Positions 34,603 through 45,508 of a stretch of DNA of 64,000 nucleotides are shown here, piece after piece (the stretch's first letter is position 1; each line of letters opens with the position of its first letter). Under the pieces are notes generated by a model. It searched no databases. It worked only from the letters and a program-made list of their open reading frames with translations, and was not told the DNA's origin. Both the position numbers and the translations under genes were made by a program. Origin of the DNA: Gimesia chilikensis (GTDB lineage: Bacteria; Planctomycetota; Planctomycetia; Planctomycetales; Planctomycetaceae); the NCBI RefSeq assembly GCF_007744075.1, contig NZ_CP036266.1, positions 248,001 to 312,000 on the forward strand. Direction: 5' to 3'.

Positions 34603-35262
34603 ATGATTGATATTCTCTTGCTGGCGATTCTGGGAATTGTAACCTGGTGTGTTGCCAGCGAAGGCGCCTGGGGAGCGGGGTTCATTTTTGTCTCCGTGCT
34701 GTTGTCCGGGCTGCTGGCAATGAATTTCTTTGAACCGCTGGCCACGTTCATGTCCGGCAATGTGATTGGCTCTGGTGCCTGGCAACAGCGGTGGGACAGT
34801 ATTGCGCTGATCGGGTTGTTTGTCGGATTCATATTCCTGTTTCGCGAGGTGACCGTACGGATTGCGCCTGCGTACATGCAGGTCCATCCCCTGGTGCACG
34901 AGATTGGTCGCTGGGGTTTCGCAGCACTCACCGGTTACATCACAATGGCGTTTCTGTTGACTGCCCTGCATACTACGGCATTGCCGCGAGAATTTATCGG
35001 TTTTACTCCAGAACGTCAGAACCTGTTTGGAGTGGTTGCCCCCGACCGCCAGTGGCTGGGTTTCACCCAGTACGTGTCTGAGAAGTCGATGCGGAACGGT
35101 GCCCTGGGGCATATCTTCGATGGTCCCGAGTACCCGCTGCCGAATCATCAGAATCGGGTCTGGCCTTCATTTCCGATTCGCTACGCTTCACGCCGGGCCA
35201 GTGGGACGGGGGCTGTTGCTCCGCCGCCGGTCTCCAAAGATAAAGCAGATCGCTCGTTCTAG
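34603..35262 (+). CDS. CvpA-like membrane protein, 219 aa
   Basis: The protein starts MIDILLLAILGIVTWCVAS with four hydrophobic helices in the first 140 residues, then a soluble tail with a proline-rich end. The start MIDILLLAI and helix spacing match CvpA (colicin V production) family proteins. ATG 34603 is chosen over a TTG at 34567 because the family sequence starts there. It lies 75 bases after the PilB-like gene on the same strand. Its role is unknown; CvpA proteins are linked to envelope homeostasis. Confidence 0.72.
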   Translation: MIDILLLAILGIVTWCVASEGAWGAGFIFVSVLLSGLLAMNFFEPLATFMSGNVIGSGAWQQRWDSIALIGLFVGFIFLFREVTVRIAPAYMQVHPLVHEIGRWGFAALTGYITMAFLLTALHTTALPREFIGFTPERQNLFGVVAPDRQWLGFTQYVSEKSMRNGALGHIFDGPEYPLPNHQNRVWPSFPIRYASRRASGTGAVAPPPVSKDKADRSF

Positions 35263-35305
35263 CCCGAGGCTTCCGGGCTGAGCGTGATCTAAACGGTGCG
35301 GGGTC

Positions 35306-35926
35306 TTAATCATCCAGTTTATGGAAGAGGTCGACCAGCTGCGGTATGAAGCGTTCAAAAGCTCGTGCGCGGTGGCTAAGGTGCTGCTTGACGATGGGGG
35401 CCAGCTCGCCGAACGTTTTGTGCAGCTCGATGATCTCGAAATAAGGATCGTAGCCGAAGCCGTTTTCGCCGCGTGCTTCGTCTGTCATTCGTCCCCGACA
35501 ACGGGCTTCGACCTGCAGGCAAATCTCCCCCTGGGGATTGGAGAGGGCCACGTTACAGATGTAGGCGGCGGTCCGTTCGGGCAGGGGAACATCTTTGAGT
35601 TCCTCCAGCATTTTGGCGTTGTTTTTTTCGTCGGTCGCATTCTCCCCACTATAGCGGGCCGAATAGATTCCGGGCGCTCCGTCTAACGCGTCGATCATCA
35701 GCCCGCTGTCTTCGCCGATGGTCCACTCGGAGATTGCCTGTGCGGTTTCGGATGCTTTCTTGGCAGCGTTCTCTGCGAAGGAATGGCCGTCTTCAACGAC
35801 CTCCTGCGCCTGGGGAAAGTCGGCGACACTCTGAACTTCGATACCATGCGGTTCGAGCAGTTCGGCGATTTCGCCTGCTTTTTTCTGGTTACGACTGGCG
35901 AGCACGATGCGTGGGTAGTGAGACAT
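35306..35926 (-). CDS. rdgB: XTP/dITP diphosphatase (RdgB/HAM1 family)
   Basis: This enzyme hydrolyses XTP, dITP and ITP to monophosphates and so keeps damaged purines out of DNA. The 206-residue sequence starts MSHYPRIVLASRNQKKAGEI, then has EDSGLMIDALDG, GIYSARYSG and GENGFGYDPYF, which are the family's substrate- and metal-binding motifs. The start at 35926 is where the family begins; a longer frame reaches 36070 without support. It is single-gene and monocistronic as far as can be seen. Confidence 0.95.
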   Translation of the reverse strand: MSHYPRIVLASRNQKKAGEIAELLEPHGIEVQSVADFPQAQEVVEDGHSFAENAAKKASETAQAISEWTIGEDSGLMIDALDGAPGIYSARYSGENATDEKNNAKMLEELKDVPLPERTAAYICNVALSNPQGEICLQVEARCRGRMTDEARGENGFGYDPYFEIIELHKTFGELAPIVKQHLSHRARAFERFIPQLVDLFHKLDD

Positions 35927-36010
35927 GAATGAGCTGGATTTCACTGCTGAAACGGAAGAAGAAAACGTTGTCCGGCTCATTCTGCCTGCGGTCGCTGTGA
36001 ACCACTGCGC

Positions 36011-36068
36011 AAAAAGAAGCCTTCCCGATGTCTGGCACTTTAGCAGGCCTGACTGACAGAGGGAAGGC
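36011..36068 (-). terminator. Terminator of the SPOR-like protein gene
   Basis: Read on the minus strand, GCCTTCCC and GGGAAGGC pair around a long inner loop, followed by a T-rich run. It lies 30 bases after the stop at 36099. The long loop makes it less certain than the others. Confidence 0.55.
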
Positions 36069-36098
36069 AACAGGATGAATCGATTATCCGTTGTTTTG

Positions 36099-37169
36099 TT
36101 AGCGGGACTTGGGGGTCTGCATCAGCATCGGTTTGGGATCGAAGACCCAGGAAGCCGACGGTGGTGCAGAGGGGGTGCTGCCGGGAATCACGAAGTATTC
36201 CGCAGTCATGGTCTCCACACCGGTTTCCGGATGCGGCTTCATTTTGGAGCCGAAGAGTTTAGCGTATTCCTTGATCCGGGGATCGTCGGCAGAGTCAAAC
36301 GAACCGACGGTCACAATGGAACGGTACTTTTCGTGTAAAACGTACGCATCGATATTTCGGGGGGCACCCGCAGGGAAGCCATAGCTTTTCGCGTTACGTA
36401 ATGCTTTGGCCAGTGACCAGGCATTTTCGGCAGCCCGGTCCAGGGCGTTGCTGACTTTCAGAGTATCATTGGCATTTTGAAAGCGGGAAGTCGCGGTCTG
36501 GGTGACGGAGTTACCGTAGAACGAAGCCACGACCAGCGAATATTTACCCTGATTCTTCAGCAGCGAGTATTCGATACCCGAGTTCAGTTTGGCGATCAGT
36601 GGATCCTGTTTCCGCTGAGCAACTTCCTGTGGAGAGAGCAGCGGATTGATCGTGAGGAACGCACCGCTTAACGGTCCGGGCTGGCCGGGAGTCTTTTTAT
36701 AAACGCCGTTTTCGGTGATGACTTTAGGATGGAAGTTCTTGATGTACTTCAGAGTTTTCTGAGCGACATCGTCTTCGCTGTCGGAATAGTTACCGGCGAT
36801 CACGGAGATCATGGCCCGCTGGGCAGCGTAGCTGCGGCGTTCTTCCCGGCCGAGACGATCCAGCGTGTTGAAGCGTTGGATAACAGCTTCCTGGCTGAAG
36901 GTATAAGCGGGAATTCCCCGTTTACGCAGTTCGAAGACCAGTTCGTCGGCTGCTTCCTGGGCGGACAACCCTTTGGAACGCCTGCTTTCAGGAATATCAC
37001 GCAGGCTGGCGACCATGATCATCCAGGGCCCATGCCGTTTGGTAAGCTTGTACTTCTTGCCTTTCTCAGCTTCAATCCGTGCGTGCGCTTCCGGCATGAC
37101 AGCTGTCGAAAAGACAATAGCGGTGAGTAAAATGATCAGGCTTTTGCTAAGCAGTTGCGTGGTCCGCAT
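36099..37169 (-). CDS. Secreted protein with three SPOR-like repeats, 356 aa
   Basis: The start at 37169 gives a signal peptide (MRTTQLLSKSLIILLTAIVF, cleaved near MPEAHA) with GAAGGG upstream. Three similar segments of about 80 residues occur, each with a strand of the 'G.[WY].[IL]V.[AG]SF' kind: GPWMIMVASLRD, GKYSLVVASFYG and YRSIVTVGSFDS. Each is followed by a helix carrying A..L...G, as in SPOR (peptidoglycan-binding) repeats. A cell-wall role is plausible but not shown. The C-terminal end is proline- and serine-rich. Confidence 0.72.
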   Translation of the reverse strand: MRTTQLLSKSLIILLTAIVFSTAVMPEAHARIEAEKGKKYKLTKRHGPWMIMVASLRDIPESRRSKGLSAQEAADELVFELRKRGIPAYTFSQEAVIQRFNTLDRLGREERRSYAAQRAMISVIAGNYSDSEDDVAQKTLKYIKNFHPKVITENGVYKKTPGQPGPLSGAFLTINPLLSPQEVAQRKQDPLIAKLNSGIEYSLLKNQGKYSLVVASFYGNSVTQTATSRFQNANDTLKVSNALDRAAENAWSLAKALRNAKSYGFPAGAPRNIDAYVLHEKYRSIVTVGSFDSADDPRIKEYAKLFGSKMKPHPETGVETMTAEYFVIPGSTPSAPPSASWVFDPKPMLMQTPKSR

Positions 37170-37537
37170 ATCAGTATCCCTTCTGAAAGCGTCCGAACCG
37201 GTTGGAATTTTAAGGCTAGCGGGCGGAGATTCCACTGCATCCTGAGCGCGAATCGGTACCCGTGTTACAGACTTTGGTCGTGAAGATGTTGAGATGACTC
37301 AGACATGTGCGGGGGAGTCTAGCAGTTCTGCAAAATTGAGTCCAGAGCTGATTTCTCTCGTCTCACAGGGGGCTGGTTCTTGAGAGAATCAGCGGGATTT
37401 CACTCACAAAGTCAGAAAAAGATTCCCCTGCCTGCCCGAAGAAACATATAATCTAAGTGTAAACAAGATAATAAGATAAGGTGGAGGGTGAGGGACTCAG
37501 AACCTCACTGTGGCGGCGTCTTAGCAGGAAAGCAGAC
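37170..37537. other. Divergent intergenic region
   Basis: About 370 bases between the SPOR-like gene and the phosphoesterase gene. A TATAAT at 37447-37452 is the best -10 candidate for the phosphoesterase gene; the matching -35 is weak. Nothing else stands out. Confidence 0.5.
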
Positions 37538-38251
37538 ATGCGTGTACTCGTGATTTCGGACATTCATTCCAACTGGGCGGCTCTGTCTTCGCTTCAGGAA
37601 GAATTCGATTATTGTCTCTGTATCGGCGATCTGGTGGATTATGGCACCGACCCGGTGCCCTGCATCGAATGGGTGAAGCAGCATGCGACCGCCTGTGTGC
37701 GGGGGAACCACGATCACGCCGTCGCCCAACGAGTGGAAGCCAAGGGGTCGACCGGATTTCGAAAGCTGGCCTGTTTCACGCGTCCGCTGCACTGGGACCT
37801 GCTGGATCGGGTACGTATGAAATACCTGGCGCGGCTGCCGATCTCACAACAGATCACAATTGAAGGGGTAACCTTCTACCTGGTACATGGAACCCCCCGC
37901 GATCCCCTGGATGAATATCTGGGTGAAAACGAAGCGGGCTGGAGGTCACGTCTACAGGGAATCAATGCGAATTTTGTCTGCGTGGGGCATACCCATCTTC
38001 CGTTCCATCTCGATCTGGGAGACAAGCAGGTGATTAACCCGGGCAGCGTGGGACAGCCTCGCGACGGGGACCCGCGTTGTTCCTATGCGATCATTGAGGA
38101 CGGTAAGGTGACTCTCAAGCGGCAGGAATATGATATCGAGGCCGCGATTCGTCAGATGGAAGCGGCCGGCCTCTCCGGAGAATCACTGGAGCTGGGCGCC
38201 AGCGTTCTCCGGAATGGACGAATGACTGCAGAAGCGAGTCAGAAAGAGTGA
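37538..38251 (+). CDS. YfcE-like metallophosphoesterase, 237 aa
   Basis: The calcineurin-type phosphoesterase motifs are all visible: ISDIHSNWAAL (D-x-H), CIGDLVDYG (GD), VRGNHDH (GNHD), VHGTPRD and VGHTHLPF (GH). ATG 37538 follows AGGAA and puts the core strand at the N-terminus. The stop lies 4 bases from the convergent fumC stop. Family members act as phosphodiesterases; the substrate is unknown. Confidence 0.9.
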   Translation: MRVLVISDIHSNWAALSSLQEEFDYCLCIGDLVDYGTDPVPCIEWVKQHATACVRGNHDHAVAQRVEAKGSTGFRKLACFTRPLHWDLLDRVRMKYLARLPISQQITIEGVTFYLVHGTPRDPLDEYLGENEAGWRSRLQGINANFVCVGHTHLPFHLDLGDKQVINPGSVGQPRDGDPRCSYAIIEDGKVTLKRQEYDIEAAIRQMEAAGLSGESLELGASVLRNGRMTAEASQKE

Positions 38252-38255
38252 CCGC

Positions 38256-39680
38256 TTAGGCCTGAGGCTCGGTCATGCTCATCGGGTCGAGGGCTTCTTT
38301 CAGAGTCTCTGCAGGCAGGATTTCCTGCTCGGTGCAGAGCTCACGAATCGTCTTGCCTGACTTGAACGCTTCCTTGGCGAGCGCAGATGCTTTCTCGTAG
38401 CCGATATGTGGATTCAGGCTGGTCACCATCGACAGGCTGTTTTCCACGGCCGCGTTGCAGGCCTCTTCGTTGGCTTCCATGTTATCCAGACAGAGCTTCA
38501 CGAATTCGTTGCAGGAATTCGCCAGCAGGTGCACGCTTTCCAGGGCGGTGAAGCCCATGACGGGCATCATGATATTCAACTGGAACTGACCGCCGGCGGC
38601 TCCCGACATGGTGATGGTCTGGTCGTTGCCGATCACGCGGGTGGTGGCCTGCATCATGCTTTCGCACATGACCGGGTTAACCTTGCCCGGCATGATCGAG
38701 CTGCCCGGCTGCAGGTCGGGGATTTTAACTTCATAGAATCCGCAGCGCGGACCCGAGCCGAGCCAGCGAATGTTGTTAGAGACGTTGAACAGAGTGGTGG
38801 CGATGGTTTTCAGTTCGGCGTGGCATTCAACCAGACCGTCGCGCTGGGCGTTGCCTTCGAAGTGGTCGACAGCTTCGACGAAAGCGATTCCCGTCAGCTT
38901 CGCCAGTTCTTCGCTGACCCGTTTGCCGAATTCGGGGTGCGTGTTGATTCCGGAACCAACCGCCGTTCCACCGACGGGCAGTTCATAGACGGCTTCCGCG
39001 GCTCGTTTGGCTCGCCCGATACTCAGTTCCAGCTGACGGGCGAAGCCGCCAAATTCCTGGCCGAGTCGCAGAGGTGTGGCGTCTGCCAGGTGAGTCCGTC
39101 CGATCTTGATGATCTGGTCCCAGGCTTTCGCCTTTTCTTTCAGGCTGGCAGCCATCTTTTCCAGACCGGGGATCAGCTGTTCGTGAATGCTGGTCGCGAC
39201 AGCGACGTGAATGGCGGTTGGGAAGGTGTCGTTGGTGCTCTGTCCCATATTCACGTGATCGTTGGGATGCACGGATTTATCTGCGGCGAAGCGGTCTTCT
39301 CCCAGAATTTCAATCGCCCGGTTGCTGATCACTTCGTTGACGTTCATGTTGCTCGAGGTTCCCGAGCCGGTCTGGTAGACGTCGATCGGGAACTGATCGT
39401 CGTATTTGCCTTCGGAAACTTCGGTGGCAGCTGAGACCAGGGCCTTGATCTGTTCGTCATTGAGGGGATTCTTACCCGTGCCTGAGAGTTTTCCCAGATC
39501 GCGATTCGCATGTGCGGCGGCCAGCTTAACCTTGCCCATGGCGTGGATCAGGCTGGGGGGCAATGTGTTCCCGGAGATCTGAAAATTCTCAACGGCCCGC
39601 TGTGTCTGTGCGCCATAATACGCTTCTGCGGGAACCTGCACTTCGCCCATTGAATCACGTTCGGTTCGAAACCCCGACAT
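38256..39680 (-). CDS. fumC: Fumarate hydratase class II
   Basis: A 474-residue class II fumarase that interconverts fumarate and malate in the TCA cycle. The signature GSSIMPGKVNP is present near residue 320, together with GSGTSSNMNVNEVI and HVNMGQSTNDTFP, which hold the substrate. The start MSGFRTERDSMGEVQVP is the usual family start. It lies on the minus strand, convergent with the phosphoesterase gene; the next minus-strand gene upstream has its own terminator before it. Confidence 0.97.
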   Translation of the reverse strand: MSGFRTERDSMGEVQVPAEAYYGAQTQRAVENFQISGNTLPPSLIHAMGKVKLAAAHANRDLGKLSGTGKNPLNDEQIKALVSAATEVSEGKYDDQFPIDVYQTGSGTSSNMNVNEVISNRAIEILGEDRFAADKSVHPNDHVNMGQSTNDTFPTAIHVAVATSIHEQLIPGLEKMAASLKEKAKAWDQIIKIGRTHLADATPLRLGQEFGGFARQLELSIGRAKRAAEAVYELPVGGTAVGSGINTHPEFGKRVSEELAKLTGIAFVEAVDHFEGNAQRDGLVECHAELKTIATTLFNVSNNIRWLGSGPRCGFYEVKIPDLQPGSSIMPGKVNPVMCESMMQATTRVIGNDQTITMSGAAGGQFQLNIMMPVMGFTALESVHLLANSCNEFVKLCLDNMEANEEACNAAVENSLSMVTSLNPHIGYEKASALAKEAFKSGKTIRELCTEQEILPAETLKEALDPMSMTEPQA

Positions 39681-39725
39681 GGTTTGTTTCCTGTCACTAA
39701 GAGAGTGTAAATATTGTCTTCACGT

Positions 39726-39759
39726 AAAAAAGCCGGTGATCTGTCAGCAGAACACCGGC
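39726..39759 (-). terminator. Intrinsic terminator of the second PVC gene
   Basis: Read on the minus strand, GCCGGTG and CACCGGC pair around a 14-base loop and are followed by a run of six T. It is 60 bases past the stop at 39820. Confidence 0.85.
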
Positions 39760-39819
39760 CTCAATTTTAGCAAGTTGTACCGTTTTCTCAATTGCCCCGC
39801 CACCTGGGCGGAAATTTGC

Positions 39820-42800
39820 TTACGGCAGCGGCTGGGAGCTGCGGAGGTAGCTGAACAGGTCCTGGATTTCCTGATCCGAAAGCTTGTCGAGCAGCCCCTC
39901 GGGCATCAGCGATTTTTTCTGGGGCAGCATTTCGTCGATGTTGTCGCGTTCGACGGTGATGCTCTGGCCGTCCGCACTGCGGATGACGATCACATTGTTG
40001 TCCTGGTCTGCCAGGAAGCCGTTCACTACCCGTCCGTCATCAGTGACAACCAGATAGGTTTCGAAACCTTCCCGGATTTCATTGGACGGATTGACAATGT
40101 TGACCAGCATGCGGCCCACGTCGTCCCGTTTGAAGGACGTCAAATCGGGGCCGATCTCACCGCCATCGCCGAACAGTTTATGGCATTTACCACAGTGCTT
40201 CTGGAAGAGCTTCTCACCCGCGTAGCGATCGGGCTCTGCCTGACTGGCGAGCAGCATCTTCTGGTGCGCTGCGATCTGTTGCTGCATCTGTTCGGTGGTC
40301 GCACCCGCGATCGAGCCGAAGTGTTTCTGAATCAGATTGCTGATGCCATCATCGCTGAAGACTGTCATCTTGCGGGCGGTTTCGACGGGGACTGTTGTCT
40401 TGTTAATCTTGCCGGCATCGATGGCCTGCAGGAAATCCTTCGCCCATGCTTTACGAATCGTAAGCAGGGTCTGGGCGGCACTCCGCAGATCGTCCGACAT
40501 ATTGGGATAGAGGTTAGTCACTGTTTTGCCGATGGTGTCGTCCGGGTATTGCTGCAGGGCGCTGATGGCTGCGATCTGCATCTGCAGGTCACTTGAGTTG
40601 GAAATGATATCCAGCAGGACGGGGACGCAGGCAGGAACTTTGACTTCACCAAAGATCTGAATCAGGTCGAGTCGCTTCTGGTTATCTGCTTTGGAATCCG
40701 CGACGATCTTCAGCGCTTTCTGGATAGCCTCTTTGTCACCCTGTCGCAGACCCAGGGAGATCGACTGTCCGCCATACTTCGACATGGCGGCGACCAGCTC
40801 TTTGGGGAAGCTGGCCGTGGAGCGTCCCTTCATGGCGGTTTCGAAGCCGGACATCAGAATTTCGGCGTGTGATTTTTCAGGAGCCAGCTCGAGCAGTTTC
40901 GCACAGACCAGTAGATCGTTACGCGAGCCAGTCGCGGCGAAGCGGCGCATGATCCGCTCCAGAATGTATTTCTCCACGAGTGGCGACTGCCAGACTTCCG
41001 GTTTTGCGAAGTACGCCAGCAGGGCGTCCCGGTCTTCATTGACCCGTTTTTCCAACGACCACCAGAGGATCAGCGGGATATGTACGTCGTCCAGATCTTC
41101 CGAGCGAGTGAGCAGGTTAAAGGCGATCGGCAGTCCCGGATCGGCGGGAAGCCGTTTCGACGAACTGGCCAGCTGGCTGCGGACCTGAACGTGAGGCTCG
41201 GTGAGTGCCAGGGCGATCAACTGTTGTCCGATTTCGGGAGAGACCCGGTGGTCATCGCAGAGCAGGCGAATCGTCCAGGCCCTGACGAAGGGGTCAGAGT
41301 GTTTGAGCGACTTCGCTGCGACCGCTTCATCAAAGCCGCCACTGAGGTTCAGCGCCCAGAGTGCTTCCAGTGCAGACTGGCCGTCGGTTTCGAACAGCTT
41401 CTGTTTCAGGGCGGGGATCACCGAGGCATCCTTGCGGTCGCCGAACAGCCGTAGTGCCTGTTGACGGAACCAGCGGTTGGGATGATCGAGCACCGCGATC
41501 AGTTCTTGAGATGACTTCTTGCCCAGGTCAAACGGTGCCAGCGGCCTGGCATCTTTCGCTGTCAGCCGATAGATGCGGCCGTCCCCTTTTTCGACCTGCC
41601 CCGAGTAATGCTGTCCGTGGGCAATCTGATGTTCGTACATGTCGCAGAAATAAATTGCACCGTCCGGGCCGAGTTTAATGTCGACGGGGCGGAAGCGTTT
41701 GTCGGTGGTCGCGACCGGACGTTGCAGGTCTTCGGTCTGGTAGGATGAACCGTCGGCAGTGACTGCGCTTTCTACCACGCGGCCCTGCAGAGGTTCGATG
41801 CCAAACAGGTGCCCCCAGTACTTTTGGGGCAGTGTCTCGGCTTCGTAGATAATGAAGTTATGCGTGAAGCGGGGAACCTTGGCATGCTTCATGGCCTGAA
41901 AGTAGCCGAAGGCGTAAGGGTTCGAGAGGGGGCCGTGTTTGCCAAACCCTTTCTGGTAATAGCTTCCCTGGGTGTAGTGGAAGCCGCGTGTGTTACCGCC
42001 GTTATGGCCGGAGTAGAGACGTCCCTTATCGTCGATCTCGACGCCGAACGCATTGCCGCCCCCTTCCGCGAAGATCTCGTAAATTTTCTTTTCGGGATGA
42101 TAACGCCAGATCAGCTGGCCGAGCGTCTGGATGGCTTCGCTGTCTTTCTGTCCCGGCTTTTTCACTTTACCGGAGACGGTACTTCCCTGAGAGGAATAGA
42201 GCCAGCCGTCCGGTCCCCAGCGGAGACTGTTGACGACCGAGTGGGTATCTTCCAGGCCGAAACCTTCGAGGTGCACAACGGGATCGCCGTCCGGTACATC
42301 GTCGTTGTTTTTATCCGGATAGAACAGCAGGTAAGGCGGGTTCAAGACCCAGACGCCGCCCCGTCCTTTGACGAACGAAGAGGCGATGTTCAAATCGTCG
42401 AGAAAAACAGAATGTTTGTCATACTTGCCGTCACCGTCGGTATCTTCGTGAATGGTGATCTGGTCGTCTCCCTTGTCGCCGTGCGGGGGAGGCAGGGGGA
42501 CTTTGTCGTAGACGGCCCGGTGGTGTTTATCTTTACTGAGGATTCGCAGTCCCTCAGGGTAAGGGTACTGCAGATAGTTGATGACCCACATCCGTCCCCG
42601 CTCATCAAAGTTGAGGAAGATGGGCTGTTTGACATTTGGCTCGGCCAGCACCTGTTCGAGCTTGAGATCTTCCGGAACGGTGAATTGTTTCAGCGAGTCG
42701 GCGGGACTGAAAAATTCGCCTCCCGTATTATTAGGCGGCGGTGTCGGAGGAGCCGCCTGGCTGACGACGTAGAGAGAACCGGAGGCGAGGATGGTGAGCA

Positions 42801-42822
42801 GTAAGAACAATCGCAGTTTCAT
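39820..42822 (-). CDS. PVC-type exported haem protein with propeller and HEAT repeats, 1000 aa
   Basis: It has signal peptide MKLRLFLLLTILASGSLYVV. A beta-propeller with calcium-type loops (HEDTDGDGKYD, PDKNNDDVPDGD) is followed by HEAT-like repeats (residues 450-780) and a c-type haem site CGKCH (C877, C880, H881). The C-terminal region (SLMPEGLLDKLSDQEIQDL) is the characteristic planctomycete 'PEGLL' end. Compared with the protein at 28518-32225 it lacks the N-terminal SGNH-like part. Both probably act outside the cytoplasm in electron transfer coupled to sugar oxidation, inferred from the family. Confidence 0.92.
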   Translation of the reverse strand: MKLRLFLLLTILASGSLYVVSQAAPPTPPPNNTGGEFFSPADSLKQFTVPEDLKLEQVLAEPNVKQPIFLNFDERGRMWVINYLQYPYPEGLRILSKDKHHRAVYDKVPLPPPHGDKGDDQITIHEDTDGDGKYDKHSVFLDDLNIASSFVKGRGGVWVLNPPYLLFYPDKNNDDVPDGDPVVHLEGFGLEDTHSVVNSLRWGPDGWLYSSQGSTVSGKVKKPGQKDSEAIQTLGQLIWRYHPEKKIYEIFAEGGGNAFGVEIDDKGRLYSGHNGGNTRGFHYTQGSYYQKGFGKHGPLSNPYAFGYFQAMKHAKVPRFTHNFIIYEAETLPQKYWGHLFGIEPLQGRVVESAVTADGSSYQTEDLQRPVATTDKRFRPVDIKLGPDGAIYFCDMYEHQIAHGQHYSGQVEKGDGRIYRLTAKDARPLAPFDLGKKSSQELIAVLDHPNRWFRQQALRLFGDRKDASVIPALKQKLFETDGQSALEALWALNLSGGFDEAVAAKSLKHSDPFVRAWTIRLLCDDHRVSPEIGQQLIALALTEPHVQVRSQLASSSKRLPADPGLPIAFNLLTRSEDLDDVHIPLILWWSLEKRVNEDRDALLAYFAKPEVWQSPLVEKYILERIMRRFAATGSRNDLLVCAKLLELAPEKSHAEILMSGFETAMKGRSTASFPKELVAAMSKYGGQSISLGLRQGDKEAIQKALKIVADSKADNQKRLDLIQIFGEVKVPACVPVLLDIISNSSDLQMQIAAISALQQYPDDTIGKTVTNLYPNMSDDLRSAAQTLLTIRKAWAKDFLQAIDAGKINKTTVPVETARKMTVFSDDGISNLIQKHFGSIAGATTEQMQQQIAAHQKMLLASQAEPDRYAGEKLFQKHCGKCHKLFGDGGEIGPDLTSFKRDDVGRMLVNIVNPSNEIREGFETYLVVTDDGRVVNGFLADQDNNVIVIRSADGQSITVERDNIDEMLPQKKSLMPEGLLDKLSDQEIQDLFSYLRSSQPLP

Positions 42823-43111
42823 TGTTCCCGTTCCTTTGATTACAAATTTCGCGGATCCTGATTCACAGGGAATGAACAGGGCAGGAGTTCAGGTGAGAAG
42901 ATTCCGGGATTTTTAAAGGAAATTCAGAATCTGACTATCAGTCTGAGGGGAGAACAGGCCAAAATCAAGTAAACCATGGTGATTCCCCGGGGATTCTCTG
43001 ATTCTCACAGGGGAACGCCGGTCGTCATGCTTGCATTACGACGAATCTCCGAGTTTGTTGAATCGCGGTCTGTTCTTTTTTGAAAATCATTCGCACCAGG
43101 AACCTGCTGCC

Positions 43112-44038
43112 ATGCTGAAATCTGTGACATCGATACTGCTGTTGTGCCTGCTCGTCTGTGACACGCTCCCGCTTTCTGGAGCAGAGCCGAAAGAATCGCA
43201 CCCGGTCCCCAGGACTGTGGCTCCCGGTGCCGAGTTAGAGGAAGAGTATGCTGCGAAAGCCTTCTTTGAGGGCCCCGTCTGGGATCCCGTGGGGAAGAAG
43301 TGGTACTTCACTTCGTTTGTGGACAAAGACACCAAGATCCTACGTCTGGACGGGGAAGGGCAGGCGCGCATCTGGCTGGATAATACCAAAGGCATCAATG
43401 GCACCTATCTCTCCAACGAGGGGAACATGCTGGGAGCGCAGGCCTACGGTCAGCACGTGATGAGTTACGGCTTTGGTGAATCGGGGCCGAGTGAGACCAC
43501 CGTGATTGCCGCGAACCCGCAATGGAATCAGCCCAATGATGTCTGTCAGACTCCGAATGGAAATATCTATTTTACCGACCCGGATTTCAAGAACCGGAAA
43601 ACGAGCGCTGTCTACGTTAGAACAACCGATGGTGCTGTGAAGAAAATCATTACCGAGATGCCGGTGCCGAACGGAATTATCGCGTCGAATGACGGCAAGA
43701 CTTTGTATGTCGGCGACAGTCATGAGAAACTGTGGCGGAGCTATCCCATTCTAGAAGATGGCACGGTCGGTGAGGGCAAAGTCTTTTTCAATCCGGAGAC
43801 CGCACGTCAGGATTCGCCCGACGGGATGAGCATCGATGCCGAAGGGAACCTGTATCTGTCAGGGCGGGGCGGTGTCTGGGTGGCGAGCCCTGAGGGGAAA
43901 TCGCTCGGACTGATTCCCGTGCCTGTCTTCTGTTCGAACGTCAGCTTCGGCGGCGAGGATGGCAAGACTCTCCTGCTGACCTGCTCCAACAAGGTTTACA
44001 GCCTGAAAATGAAAGTCCCGGGTGGCCAGTACCGCTGA
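43112..44038 (+). CDS. SMP-30/gluconolactonase family secreted protein, 308 aa
   Basis: The start at 43112 yields a signal peptide (MLKSVTSILLLCLLVCDTLP). The rest is a six-bladed propeller of the SMP-30/LRE type: EGPVWDPVGKKWYFTS, NQPNDVCQTPNGNIYFTD and PDGMSIDAEGNLYLSGRGG, which hold metal-binding residues. These enzymes hydrolyse aldonolactones, and the signal peptide puts it outside the cytoplasm. AGGAA lies upstream. A hairpin follows at 44051 between this and the convergent pilT gene. Confidence 0.9.
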   Translation: MLKSVTSILLLCLLVCDTLPLSGAEPKESHPVPRTVAPGAELEEEYAAKAFFEGPVWDPVGKKWYFTSFVDKDTKILRLDGEGQARIWLDNTKGINGTYLSNEGNMLGAQAYGQHVMSYGFGESGPSETTVIAANPQWNQPNDVCQTPNGNIYFTDPDFKNRKTSAVYVRTTDGAVKKIITEMPVPNGIIASNDGKTLYVGDSHEKLWRSYPILEDGTVGEGKVFFNPETARQDSPDGMSIDAEGNLYLSGRGGVWVASPEGKSLGLIPVPVFCSNVSFGGEDGKTLLLTCSNKVYSLKMKVPGGQYR

Positions 44039-44050
44039 GTCCAAAGCAAC

Positions 44051-44082
44051 ACAGGGTGCTGCCTGGTGAGACAGCACCCTGT
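44051..44082. terminator. Hairpin between convergent genes
   Basis: ACAGGGTGCTG and CAGCACCCTGT form a perfect 11-base-pair stem with a 10-base loop. It sits 12 bases after the lactonase stop and 31 bases past the pilT end. T-runs are weak on both sides, so it may work in both directions. Confidence 0.65.
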
Positions 44083-44113
44083 AGTCTGGTCTGATTGATG
44101 ATGCAGCCAGCGA

Positions 44114-45268
<1,155 letters not shown>

Positions 45269-45508
45269 TAACAAACTCCACTAATCTCATATTCGATTTC
45301 ACTGCAAGAGCCTGCAGCATTGTTGACAGGAATGACTGTTCTGACATGTGGTCACGATTTCGGGCCAACGGGCCAAAATCAGTGCCTGCAGCAGAAGCCG
45401 CTATTACTATTTTGAAGACTCTCAAGGAACATGCAAGCTCCTTTTATCGTGATACCGGTAAATTTGTCACTCTGATGAGGCCCTCGGTTGATCTGGAACG
45501 GCTGTCGG

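Noticed and set aside
35265-35285. A short hairpin (AGCCCG/CGGGCT) after the CvpA-like gene
   Set aside because: Only six base pairs and no T-run, so it is too weak to call a terminator.
38406-39434. A 342-codon frame opposite fumC
   Set aside because: Antisense shadow of the highly conserved fumarase gene with no homologous features.
41809-42804. A 331-codon frame opposite the second PVC haem protein gene
   Set aside because: Antisense shadow; the minus-strand protein has a signal peptide, propeller and haem motif.
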